From Candidatus Gastranaerophilales bacterium (lineage in GTDB: Bacteria > Cyanobacteriota > Vampirovibrionia > Gastranaerophilales > Gastranaerophilaceae), in assembly GCA_905236775.1 (NCBI GenBank), contig CAJOOM010000150.1, forward strand, positions 1 through 45,981: DNA of 45,981 nucleotides, written 5' to 3'. Below the pieces are notes generated by a model. That model did not search any database and was not told where the DNA came from. It saw only the letters and a program-made list of their open reading frames with translations. Shown here piece by piece: positions 37,132 through 45,981 of this stretch (the stretch's first letter is position 1; every line of letters begins with the position of its first letter). The translations under genes and the position numbers were made by a program.

Positions 37132-40100
37132 ATGACAAGACAATTAAAAAAAGGTTTTTCTTTAATAGAAGTTATGATAATATTCACTATTTTAGCGGTC
37201 ATAATGGCTGCTTCAATGCCTTTGATTACAAGAAGAGCCCATTCGGTAAATAGTGCGGAAAAACATGGCACCTATGTTTGTTATCCAGATCCAGATCCAG
37301 AAAATGCAGGTAAATTTATACAAATAACTTATGATGCGAATCAAAAAACTGAACCGCCGAAACAAGTGGATAGATGTGAATTTAAACCACTTGATACAGC
37401 AAGTAATTTTACCGTGGATTTATATTCGGCAGGTGCTGGCGGTGTAAAGCATGCTGATTTTACAACCAGGCATGTTACCGGCAGTAGGGCAATATATTTA
37501 GATGATTTAGGCAGTTTAAGGAGAGATGATGATAACGATGAATCATATTTTGAGCTTGATTTAGGTAGTGCCGGAGTAGAGAGAATTCCTGCTGCACAAT
37601 TGAAAAGATTTTTTCAAGGCGCAAGTGTACAAAGAGTTATTAAAGTCGGCGATGGCGGTAAAGGTGCAAGAGTAGTGAATCAATATGGTTCCATTGCTGA
37701 TAATTATTGTAAAGCATATAGATTTGGCTTGTCACAAGCTTTAGTATTAAATGACAAAAATATCAATTTAAATGCATTTCAAGCAAATCAAAAAAGTATG
37801 TATGAGACACAAAAAGAATCATATGGGTTAGTAGAAATAGCAGCCAATGATCTCCTTAAAATATATAAATCAGGTGCAAACTCTAGTAATATTTCTGAGT
37901 TAGTAAAACAAGCAAAGGTATTAGTTCAAACTTATAGTAATATTAAATATGAAATAAGATCTGAAACCGAGAGAGATCTTCCGGATAATATAAATGCTCT
38001 AAAAAAGGCTATAGCTAATCCTAATTCAATTATTAATAAAGAATATTATACGACTAATTCGGATGGTACTCCTTCTGGAATAGTAAAAAGTATATCATCA
38101 GAAGCTTGGTCTATAAAAAATCAAGCAGATAAAAGGGCAAAAGAACTTGCAGAAAATCAAAAAACACCAACTACATTGAGAGCAAACTATTATGATACTT
38201 TACCTGATGATAATTACGGACCTGTTCCTAAGACACAAATTGATGCAATAGTAGAAAGTTTATACAATAAAATTATTAATACTTATTATGATTTAGATCA
38301 AAATGGTAATCCAAAGAATGGTATATTAAGCCTTAAATATGGTGTACCAGCTGATGAGAATCTGGAGCATAGTCAGTATTCAAAACCGGTAACTTTGAAA
38401 AACATGTCAAGTGTTGCAGATACTAGCATGATATCAGATAGTAGTGATCTTGGTCCAGTCCCGGGTGTAACTCTATACAGAACTGTAGATGATCATCGTC
38501 GAATCAGCAGCGATTCATTCAGACAATATTGTATACAAATGTATCCGGAATATTATACTACGCCAAATGTACAAGTAAGTTTAAATAAACATGTTAGAAA
38601 TGTAATTAATTTTGCTACAAATTCAGACAAAAGCAATATAACTGCTATTGATCCTGATACTGGTCTTTTATATGAATATAACATGCAATCATGCAAAAAT
38701 TATTACATGTCTGGTGATGGAGAACATGGTAACGGTGATAAATGCCGGTCAGTAGAAAACGTAAATATTTTCAACGTTAGTCCAAACGATGATACATTCG
38801 GTGGGGATGCTAATAGTATAAATAGATATATGTATCAATTGGGTGGTAGAGGAGGAAGAGGAGGTTATCTTGTCCTTAATTATACGATGAAAGATAATAT
38901 AACTCCTGGCAAATATGGCGGTAGCACAGAAGAAGATTATTTAAGATATTATTATGATTGGTATATCGGATATCCGCAAGGACCGGATTTGCGTCCGTCA
39001 TATTCCAATAACCAAAATCAATTTATCGCAACTCCAGGAGATCAGTGTAGTAAAACTAAAAGTCATGATCCAAGCGGTAGTGGAAGATGTGTTAAATATG
39101 GTAATAATGTAAATAGATTTATTAAAGTTCTTACAGATTACCAACAAAATTCATTAAACTCAAATGATTCAGAAGCGACAAGTCTGAATTGCTTTAGGGA
39201 TGGTAAGTTGGTCTGTGGTGTATTGGATGGAGTAAATGCTAATAGAATACGCGTAAAAGGCTTAAATGCAAATAAATGGGCAGGATATTGGAAACCCAAT
39301 TTAGAAGTATATGATGGCAGTGGTCACTTTGGTACAATACAAAACTCATTGGCTACAGGCGGATTCGGTGGGATTATAAAAGCACGTAAATGGGCATCAT
39401 CTGCGAGTGACGATTGGCTGAAAGAAAAAGGCAATACTAACTATGGTGCAGGTAGTACTCATGTATTTAACGGTAAAACATATGGCGCAAATGATGGAAT
39501 TAGAGGATATCAACTTTACCCGCAATTCTATAAAAGAGGTGCAAATGGTAATCCTGTCGCTGTTAGCGATGCCGAGATGAACGCAACAACCGATATAGAA
39601 CTCTATGAGGGTGTAACTCTGGAGGATCCTTTGCATTTTGTTAGTAGACCGAATGCACCTGAAAGTAGGACTATTTGTAACGAAGGATATGGACAAGCAG
39701 GTGATTGTGCTCCAAGTGGTCAAGATGCAAATTTTAATGAATTTAATGATGATGTATCGAATTTTTATAATATATCTCACTCGCTTGATGCAGGATTCAT
39801 AGAACCTCGAATTCTAATTAATTATAATTCTTGGAAAAAGATATACGAACTTGGAAAAGCAGGCACACCCGGACAGCACAAACATTTTAATGTGCCAAAA
39901 CTTGGTGATAAATGTGAATTTATAGTTCCAAGAGGCGGTAAGGTACTTACAGATGAAGAAATCAATAGTGCTAATATTGCTGATTTAAATAACAATTTAA
40001 ATCTTGTGATGCAATGCACCACAAATAGTGAACCAACTAGTTATACTCTTGTTAATGGTGGAGCATATCAACTTGGGTATCAAGTAAAAGATGATATAGT

Positions 40101-40572
40101 AATGGGAAATGATGAAACAGTAGTTACTGCAAATTCCCCGATAGAAACTGAAGAATTGACAATTAGTAATATGTTGCCAAAGTTATTAGAAACTATTTTT
40201 AAAAATTTATTCGGTGAAAATAAAAATGACGATTACAATTTAAGTATTCCTGTAATGAAAGGCGGTAGTGGTACTCAATTAATAGATAGATGTACAGAAT
40301 TTAAAGGTGACAAAGCAGTATATTCCCAAACCGGTACTGCGTCTGTTGATGTATTAGATGAAAATCCCGGGTATTTACGAACAGACGAAGCTTATCAAGG
40401 AATTGAAGCAAAACGCTTAGATAATGAAAGCATCATAGGAAAAACCGGAATGAAAGGTACAGTTGACTGTTATGACCCTGGAATAATTAACTCCAAAGAA
40501 AATGAAGATGAAGCATATTACGAAATAAAAGCCGGAGAAGGCGGGCCGGGAGCTGTTGTTATTAGTTGGTAG
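37132..40572 (+). CDS. very large pseudopilin-like protein
   Basis: KGFSLIEVMIIFTILAVIMAASMPLI; AGGAGC upstream of ATG 37132; ends GGPGAVVISW. Confidence 0.85.
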   Translation: MTRQLKKGFSLIEVMIIFTILAVIMAASMPLITRRAHSVNSAEKHGTYVCYPDPDPENAGKFIQITYDANQKTEPPKQVDRCEFKPLDTASNFTVDLYSAGAGGVKHADFTTRHVTGSRAIYLDDLGSLRRDDDNDESYFELDLGSAGVERIPAAQLKRFFQGASVQRVIKVGDGGKGARVVNQYGSIADNYCKAYRFGLSQALVLNDKNINLNAFQANQKSMYETQKESYGLVEIAANDLLKIYKSGANSSNISELVKQAKVLVQTYSNIKYEIRSETERDLPDNINALKKAIANPNSIINKEYYTTNSDGTPSGIVKSISSEAWSIKNQADKRAKELAENQKTPTTLRANYYDTLPDDNYGPVPKTQIDAIVESLYNKIINTYYDLDQNGNPKNGILSLKYGVPADENLEHSQYSKPVTLKNMSSVADTSMISDSSDLGPVPGVTLYRTVDDHRRISSDSFRQYCIQMYPEYYTTPNVQVSLNKHVRNVINFATNSDKSNITAIDPDTGLLYEYNMQSCKNYYMSGDGEHGNGDKCRSVENVNIFNVSPNDDTFGGDANSINRYMYQLGGRGGRGGYLVLNYTMKDNITPGKYGGSTEEDYLRYYYDWYIGYPQGPDLRPSYSNNQNQFIATPGDQCSKTKSHDPSGSGRCVKYGNNVNRFIKVLTDYQQNSLNSNDSEATSLNCFRDGKLVCGVLDGVNANRIRVKGLNANKWAGYWKPNLEVYDGSGHFGTIQNSLATGGFGGIIKARKWASSASDDWLKEKGNTNYGAGSTHVFNGKTYGANDGIRGYQLYPQFYKRGANGNPVAVSDAEMNATTDIELYEGVTLEDPLHFVSRPNAPESRTICNEGYGQAGDCAPSGQDANFNEFNDDVSNFYNISHSLDAGFIEPRILINYNSWKKIYELGKAGTPGQHKHFNVPKLGDKCEFIVPRGGKVLTDEEINSANIADLNNNLNLVMQCTTNSEPTSYTLVNGGAYQLGYQVKDDIVMGNDETVVTANSPIETEELTISNMLPKLLETIFKNLFGENKNDDYNLSIPVMKGGSGTQLIDRCTEFKGDKAVYSQTGTASVDVLDENPGYLRTDEAYQGIEAKRLDNESIIGKTGMKGTVDCYDPGIINSKENEDEAYYEIKAGEGGPGAVVISW

Positions 40573-40601
40573 AATATCTTAGAAAGGATAATATATAAAC
40601 A

Positions 40602-41819
40602 ATGAAAAAAGCATTTACTGTTGCGGAAGTATTAGTTGTAATAGCAATTATAGGTGTCTTGACTGCTATTGGACTTAATACGTTCAAAGTTAGCGATAAA
40701 TCAATTAAATATTTGTATTCAAATACTTATTATGCTTTAAGTACGGCTTTATATAACAGCATACGATTTCCGTCAGCAAGTGATAACAGAACGAGTGAGC
40801 AAAAAGCAATATTTAAGGAAGAGTATTTAGATAAAGATAATACACAAGAAAAAATTAGTTTAAAAAATGGTGATGGAGCCAAGAATTTGTGCATAGCATT
40901 TGTTGAATATATAAATACAATAGAGGGCGGAAACTCTTGTCATAGTGATAATTTAATAAACATTAAAAATACACCTGAAGATGAATTCAAGAAACCTCCA
41001 CAATTTACAGCAATTAACGGTGTGCGTTTTTGGATTTCACCTATATTTAAACCCAATGAAAAAAATAATGGTGAAAGTAATGAAAGTAATGAAAGTAATG
41101 AAAGTAATGAAAGTAATGAAAGTGATTCAAGACCAAGCTTTTATCTCGTCTTTGCTGATTTAAACAATGATAAAGGTCCAAATACAGTAGCATATGAATC
41201 CGGAAAAGAAACCGGAAAAACAAAAGACCCGGATATATTTGTGTTCGCAGCACTTGAAGGCGGTTATGTTGCTCCTGTAGGTGTTGCAGAAGTAGAAACA
41301 AGATATCTTACTACAAGAATCAAATATTTATATAAAGAGGATAATAATAAATCCAGCTACGTATTTTCACCTCATTCACAAAGCCTTATTGCCTCCAGAG
41401 CGGAAGCTTGGGGATATTATGGTGTAACGCGAGAAGATTCTAAGCCAGAAGAGACAAAACCTGCAACATCAGAAGATGATAAGAATTTCATACAAGGTGA
41501 AATCGGGCTGTCTTATGGAGATTATATAAAAAATATACTTGTTGGTGTCGATAACACACCTGCTGATGGCGATAACACACCTGCTGATGGCGATAACAAA
41601 TCTGCTGATGGTAGTATACTGGATTTGATGTACGATTTCTTAGACGGCAAAAGTTTTCAAGAGTATTTTAAAAATGATGAACTGACAAAGAATCTTAAAA
41701 TGCGCAATAAAAACCCAAACATTGATAATAGTGGTAATAACACTGGTGGTTATGGTTGTGATGGTCATAATGCAAACGAAAATTATTGTGAAGTTATTGT
41801 AGATAAATATCTTTATTGA
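40602..41819 (+). CDS. pilin-like protein, paralogue of 4198-5286
   Basis: MKKAFTVAEVLVVIAIIGVLTAIGLNTF; shares PPQFTAINGVRFWI, FADLN.D.GPN, KDPDIF.F.A, ..EVE.RYLT.R, VDKYL(Y/H). Confidence 0.9.
   Translation: MKKAFTVAEVLVVIAIIGVLTAIGLNTFKVSDKSIKYLYSNTYYALSTALYNSIRFPSASDNRTSEQKAIFKEEYLDKDNTQEKISLKNGDGAKNLCIAFVEYINTIEGGNSCHSDNLINIKNTPEDEFKKPPQFTAINGVRFWISPIFKPNEKNNGESNESNESNESNESNESDSRPSFYLVFADLNNDKGPNTVAYESGKETGKTKDPDIFVFAALEGGYVAPVGVAEVETRYLTTRIKYLYKEDNNKSSYVFSPHSQSLIASRAEAWGYYGVTREDSKPEETKPATSEDDKNFIQGEIGLSYGDYIKNILVGVDNTPADGDNTPADGDNKSADGSILDLMYDFLDGKSFQEYFKNDELTKNLKMRNKNPNIDNSGNNTGGYGCDGHNANENYCEVIVDKYLY
41073..41126. repeat. 9-bp tandem repeat (GAAAGTAAT) encoding (ESN)5ESD
   Basis: Read directly in the coding sequence. 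Confidence 0.95.
41550..41612. repeat. 3 x 21-bp tandem repeat encoding (DNTPADG)2 DNKSADG
   Basis: GATAACACACCTGCTGATGGC twice plus one diverged unit. Confidence 0.95.
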
Positions 41820-41926
41820 TATTATGATATAATATCTAATATAAAACTGAAAATTGTGAGCTGTAATAAAAACACTTCATAATTTAATAGTTTCGTTTGT
41901 TATAAATAATAAAGGAATAAAAATAA

Positions 41927-43231
41927 ATGCCAAAGATATATTTTGTAGATGTAACTAATAGAGACGGAGTTCAAACTTCAAGGTTAGGGTTGGCAAAGCT
42001 CCAAAAAACAATTATAAACTTAATGCTTGATGATATGGGAATTACTCAATCAGAATTCGGTTTTCCAACTACAATGCACGAATTAAATTATTTAAATGCG
42101 AATCTTGAGCTTGTAAAACGTGGAGTTATATCAAAAACAAAACTTTCTGGCTGGATGAGAGCAATCGCATCAGATGTTGAACAATCTTTTACAAATTGTC
42201 CGCTATTAGAGAATTGCAACCTTTCTCAATCTACTTCTGACCAAATGATTCAAGGTAAATATTTGGGTAAAAAAACGAAAGATGATATTTTAAAAATGAC
42301 GTGTGAGGCTGTAGAATGTGCCGTTGATAAAGGTGCAAAAATAATCGGTGTGAATGCAGAAGATGCGTCAAGAAGTGATGTTGAATTTTTGATTAAGCTC
42401 GCAAAAGAGGCTAAAAGATGCGGCGCATACCGTTTTAGATACTGTGATACGTTGGGTTATGAAGACCCGCATACAACTTATCTAAGAATTCAGCAAATTG
42501 CGAAAGAAACTCAAATGCCTATAGAAATGCATTTCCATAACGATTTAGGTATGGCTGTCGCATGTTCTGTTCAAGGTGCTCTAGCTGCTGTTGAAGCAGG
42601 ACAAGATGCTTATATTAATACAGCGATAAATGGTATGGGAGAAAGAGCAGGAAATGCTGATTTAGTTTCTTGTTTGCTTGCTTGTATGAAATCAGCTGGA
42701 TTTAAGGGTAAAAATCTGGTTGATGAAAATATTGATTTATCAAAGTCTTGGAAACTTGCAAAATACACTGCCTATGCGTTCGGACTTCCTATTCCTATAA
42801 ATCAGCCGGCTGTAGGTGATAATGCATTTGCTCACGAATCAGGAATTCACGCGGATGGAGCATTAAAAGACAGAAGAAACTATGAACTATACGACTTTGA
42901 AGAACTAGGACGCGGAGAACCGGAAATTATTGAAACAGGAAGGATGATTACAACCGGAGAATACGGCGGAATTAAAGGTTTTAGAAATGTTTATGATAAG
43001 TTAGAAATCGAATTTAAAGATGAAAATGAAGCCAGAAATATTCTTGAACTCGCGCGTTATGCAAACGTTCATACCCAAAAACCTTTAACAGAAAGCGAAT
43101 TAAAATTTATTTATCATTATCCGGATATAGCAGCAAGACTAATGACTGTAACTCCGTACTATGAACCGGCAGGAGAACTTCAAAAACGTCTGAATGAGGG
43201 TACTAAAGCTATGCCGCAACATATTATTTAG
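41927..43231 (+). CDS. homocitrate synthase / isopropylmalate synthase-family (DRE-TIM metallolyase) protein
   Basis: YFVDVTNRDGVQTSRLGL, YRFRYCDTLGYEDP, EMHFHNDLGMAVA, INTAINGMGERAGNADL, FAHESGIHADG. Confidence 0.85.
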   Translation: MPKIYFVDVTNRDGVQTSRLGLAKLQKTIINLMLDDMGITQSEFGFPTTMHELNYLNANLELVKRGVISKTKLSGWMRAIASDVEQSFTNCPLLENCNLSQSTSDQMIQGKYLGKKTKDDILKMTCEAVECAVDKGAKIIGVNAEDASRSDVEFLIKLAKEAKRCGAYRFRYCDTLGYEDPHTTYLRIQQIAKETQMPIEMHFHNDLGMAVACSVQGALAAVEAGQDAYINTAINGMGERAGNADLVSCLLACMKSAGFKGKNLVDENIDLSKSWKLAKYTAYAFGLPIPINQPAVGDNAFAHESGIHADGALKDRRNYELYDFEELGRGEPEIIETGRMITTGEYGGIKGFRNVYDKLEIEFKDENEARNILELARYANVHTQKPLTESELKFIYHYPDIAARLMTVTPYYEPAGELQKRLNEGTKAMPQHII

Positions 43232-43240
43232 GGCTTGCAT

Positions 43241-43273
43241 AAAAAAACCTCCCTGTTTGGGGAGGTTTTTTTC
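43241..43273 (+). terminator. rho-independent terminator
   Basis: AAAAAAACCTCCCTGTTTGGGGAGGTTTTTTT. Confidence 0.9.
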
Positions 43274-43289
43274 TTTAATGAATAGTTAA

Positions 43290-44042
43290 TTATACTAATT
43301 CCATTACATATTGTGCACTCTTTTCTGCAATTTCAACTAGGCTTCTGCAAACAGCCATCATTGATAATTCAGAGTCAAGCTTATTAACGCAGGAACCGCA
43401 ACCAATAGCAGAAGCGCCTGCTGCAAATGCTAAAGATGCAGTTGTAGGGTTAATACCGGTTGCTGTCATAATTGGTAATTCAACATTTCTAGAAAGTTCT
43501 ATTGTATTAGAGATTGTAAGTTCAGCTCTTTCCATTAAACCTCTAACACCATTTGATGGATGTTCATTAGAGAAGTGACCTTCGGTTTGAATTAAATCAA
43601 CTCCTAAATCTTCTAATGCTCTTGCAAGTTCAACTTGTTCTCCGATTTCTAATTCTCCTGGAATAGTTACACAGAAGAATGTATCTTCAACAAGCTCTTT
43701 TGTTCTTTTTGCTAAGTTAAGAACTTGATCTTTTGAGAAAGACATTCCCTTTTTATATAAAGCATCAAAATTTCCAAGTTCAACAGCATCAGCGCCTAAA
43801 GCAACTGCGTGAGCAAGTTCTTCCGGGTCTACAGATGATACAAATAAAGGTAAATCTGTCATACTTCTTGCCATTGCAATGATATCAGGATCTGCGCAAA
43901 TATCTATTGCACTAGCACCGGAATTTGATGCTGACATTACAACTTTTTTAACACTTTCTGCATTAAAATTATCAATACCTGCAATAATTTTTACTGCTCT
44001 TTTTTCATCTAAAGCTCTTTTAAAACTTTCAATTCTTGACAT
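43290..44042 (-). CDS. Ycf23/DUF561 family TIM-barrel-like protein
   Basis: RAVKIIAGIDNFNAESVKKVVMSASNSGASAIDICADPDI, FVSSVDPEELAHAVALGADAVELGNFDALY, IQTEG; start adjusted, AAAGGAG upstream. Confidence 0.85.
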   Translation of the reverse strand: MSRIESFKRALDEKRAVKIIAGIDNFNAESVKKVVMSASNSGASAIDICADPDIIAMARSMTDLPLFVSSVDPEELAHAVALGADAVELGNFDALYKKGMSFSKDQVLNLAKRTKELVEDTFFCVTIPGELEIGEQVELARALEDLGVDLIQTEGHFSNEHPSNGVRGLMERAELTISNTIELSRNVELPIMTATGINPTTASLAFAAGASAIGCGSCVNKLDSELSMMAVCRSLVEIAEKSAQYVMELV

Positions 44043-44200
44043 AATTTTCTCCTTTTTGTGTCGATTGTGAGTATCTTTCAACTTTGTAGAAAATTATACA
44101 TTAAAATTTAACTACTTGCAAGATTTAGCTTTTTGTTTAAACTAAGTCTAATTGCTATAAATGAAAATATTAGACAACATAAATAAAAATAGGAGGAATA

Positions 44201-44848
44201 ATGTTAAAAAAATATCTTTTAATAATTCTGTCATTTTTTGTTACTTTGCCGACTTTTGCACTTGATTTAAAGTATCATTCCCCTGCGTATATATATAAAA
44301 AAATTAATCCGGCTATTGTAGCAGTGGATTCTCAGCTTGATGACGGTATATCTTGCGGGACTGGTTGTATTATAGATAAAAACGGAACAATTCTTACAAG
44401 CGCCCATATTTTAGAGGACGGAAAAGACATAATAGTAACCATGAGTAATGGTGAAGATTACAAAGCAAAAGTCATAAAAAGGTTAGGCGAAAATAAAGAC
44501 ATTGCGTTATTAAAAATATCTGTACCTTATTATCTTAAAACAGTAAAACTAGGAGACTCATCTAAAATAAAAGTTGGTGAATCAGTTTTAGCAATAGGCA
44601 ACCCTTTTGGATTCAAAGGGACTTTGACTCAAGGAATAATTTCCAGAATTGATTACGCAAAAAATCGAATTCAAACTGATGCTGCTATTAACCCTGGTTC
44701 ATCAGGAGGTCCTCTATTAAACACACACGGAGAAATAATAGGTATAAATCAAGCTATATATAATCCGGATAATAATATTTCTAACATAGGAATCGGATTT
44801 GCAACTCCTGTCAATCTAATAAAAGAATATTTAAATTTTGAGATTTAA
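44201..44848 (+). CDS. exported trypsin-like serine protease (DegP/HtrA-type catalytic domain, no PDZ)
   Basis: Signal peptide; ILTSAHIL, NKDIALLKI, AINPGSSGGPLLN catalytic triad; protein ends after the protease domain. Confidence 0.88.
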   Translation: MLKKYLLIILSFFVTLPTFALDLKYHSPAYIYKKINPAIVAVDSQLDDGISCGTGCIIDKNGTILTSAHILEDGKDIIVTMSNGEDYKAKVIKRLGENKDIALLKISVPYYLKTVKLGDSSKIKVGESVLAIGNPFGFKGTLTQGIISRIDYAKNRIQTDAAINPGSSGGPLLNTHGEIIGINQAIYNPDNNISNIGIGFATPVNLIKEYLNFEI

Positions 44849-45038
44849 TTTTAAATTAAAAATTTTTGAGCATAAATTTTATTACTCGATTTTTTTCGCT
44901 TTGTAAATTTTTGTAACAATTTTTTGTAAATTTTTGTAAAGTTTTGTAACAATTTGATTAAAAAAACGAAATTATTGAAGAGAATTATACTTTATATATA
45001 TAAGAGTATAAATAAAATATACGGAGACAAGATTCAAG

Positions 45039-45779
45039 ATGGCATTTCTGATGTTACTATGTGAAAAAATGAAGCTGACGCGTAAGGCAAATCAACTTAC
45101 GCTAAAACAGCTGCAATATAGTAACAAAGTAGACAGAATGCAGAAAAAGATTAAAAAGCGCCAGGATTACTATGCAAAACTCGAAAAACAAATAGAACGA
45201 CAAGCAACGGCTTACAAAAACTCTGCAAATATATTTTTCAGTCAGCAAATGGGATTAGGCTGTAATGGTGTAAATCTCAATAATATGTATGGCACATCTA
45301 TGGCTGCTATTCAAGCATTAAGCCAATGGGGTAATAAAGACCCAATGGGGAATGATATTAAGCCAGAAGATATTGAAATTGCCCAAGCATACATGGCTGG
45401 GCAATATGAACTTGATAAAGAAACTGGTGACTTAAAATTCAAAGACGGAACAATTGTTGTCAAAAAAGATGAGATTGCAAAATATCAGCAAATTCAACAG
45501 ATGGCAAATAGTCAAGTTATGCAAAGGCAAACTTTTGCCAGCCAAATGAAAAATAACTACGAAAATAATGTTTCAATATGGCAACAAGCTGCTGAAGAAG
45601 AACTTGCAATGCAGAAAGAATGCGAATTGGATATGCTCGAAGAAGAACAATCCGATATGGAAGCAGAAAAAGAAAGTATCGAACTTCAATTGAAACTTGT
45701 TGAAGAAAGAAAGAAAAATATTGAACAAGCATTAGGACAAGCTGTTTCAGACTCCGCACCTAAATTTGGCTTAGGATAA
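45039..45779 (+). CDS. coiled-coil hypothetical protein
   Basis: Complete ORF with Lys/Glu/Gln-rich helical termini (KKIKKRQDYYAKLEKQIERQ; ELDMLEEEQSDMEAEKESIELQLKLVEERKK). Confidence 0.7.
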   Translation: MAFLMLLCEKMKLTRKANQLTLKQLQYSNKVDRMQKKIKKRQDYYAKLEKQIERQATAYKNSANIFFSQQMGLGCNGVNLNNMYGTSMAAIQALSQWGNKDPMGNDIKPEDIEIAQAYMAGQYELDKETGDLKFKDGTIVVKKDEIAKYQQIQQMANSQVMQRQTFASQMKNNYENNVSIWQQAAEEELAMQKECELDMLEEEQSDMEAEKESIELQLKLVEERKKNIEQALGQAVSDSAPKFGLG

Positions 45780-45981
45780 TGACAATAAGACAGTAAGGCA
45801 ATATGGTAATAAGGTAATAAGGCGCAAAATAATCAAGTGTTGTCTTTCTGAGGGGGTAAATGTATCCTTGTTTGGTGCAAGGCTTGCAAGGTCCTGTCTT
45901 TCTGAACTCTGCCGACGAGAAGGTGACTAAATGTCACGTTCGAGGAGAGGTACGAGAGGACTCGGCGACGAAGAATCCAGC

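Noticed and set aside
39397-39780. 127-aa antisense ORF inside the 37132-40572 pilin gene
   Set aside because: Shadow ORF, no RBS, Ile/Thr/Cys-biased translation of an AT-rich antisense strand; the sense gene is clearly coding.
41047-41301. 84-aa antisense ORF with HYFHYFHYF repeats
   Set aside because: Antisense reading of the (GAAAGTAAT) repeat; not supported as coding.
40602-41819. Ala instead of Gly before the prepilin cleavage site (KKA|FTVAEV) as evidence of a non-functional pilin
   Set aside because: KKAFTLAEV-type signals are common among uncultured gut bacterial pilin-like proteins as far as I recall; not treated as a defect.
44911-44963. Fifth sigma-28 promoter upstream of the coiled-coil gene 45039
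   Set aside because: TTGTAACAA and TAAAGTTT are present, but the element at N11 is GATTAAAA, too far from GCCGATAA; kept only as a degenerate copy in the TTGTAACAA finding.

Overview
AT-rich chromosomal window. It carries housekeeping genes (rpoD, dnaG, rplI, tmk, rsmI, prs, a probable rpoZ, tRNA-Phe and tRNA-Ser) mixed with many apparently lineage-specific genes. A Ycf45/SpoIIIAA-like R3H ATPase and a Ycf23/DUF561 protein, together with LPS-type genes (KdsC-like, MsbA-like, MlaE-like), suggest a non-photosynthetic relative of Cyanobacteria (Melainabacteria/Vampirovibrionia-like). This is inference, not a database result. Accessory content: (i) a four-gene (pseudo)pilin operon (34296-41819) plus a distant paralogue of its last gene (4198-5286); (ii) a glycan operon (19488-26128) with a GT2/pyruvyltransferase fusion, a MenD-like ThDP enzyme, an SDR and an MsbA-type ABC exporter, the first three sharing a 15-residue motif; (iii) a 684-aa protein with an HExxH zinc-peptidase domain. 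The strongest unexpected signal is a set of sigma-28 (FliA/SigD)-type promoters (TAAAGTTT-N11-GCCGATAA). One is a perfect 16/16 match with the exact 11-nt spacer, one has a perfect -10, and two are close variants. They lie directly upstream of lineage-specific genes: the pilin operon, the metallopeptidase, a 125-aa protein, and a 57-aa ORF missing from the supplied ORF track. Three of the four also carry a TTGTAACAA box 14-15 bp upstream of the -35. This points to a sigma-28 regulon extending beyond flagella to a pilin-like surface apparatus and a putative effector.
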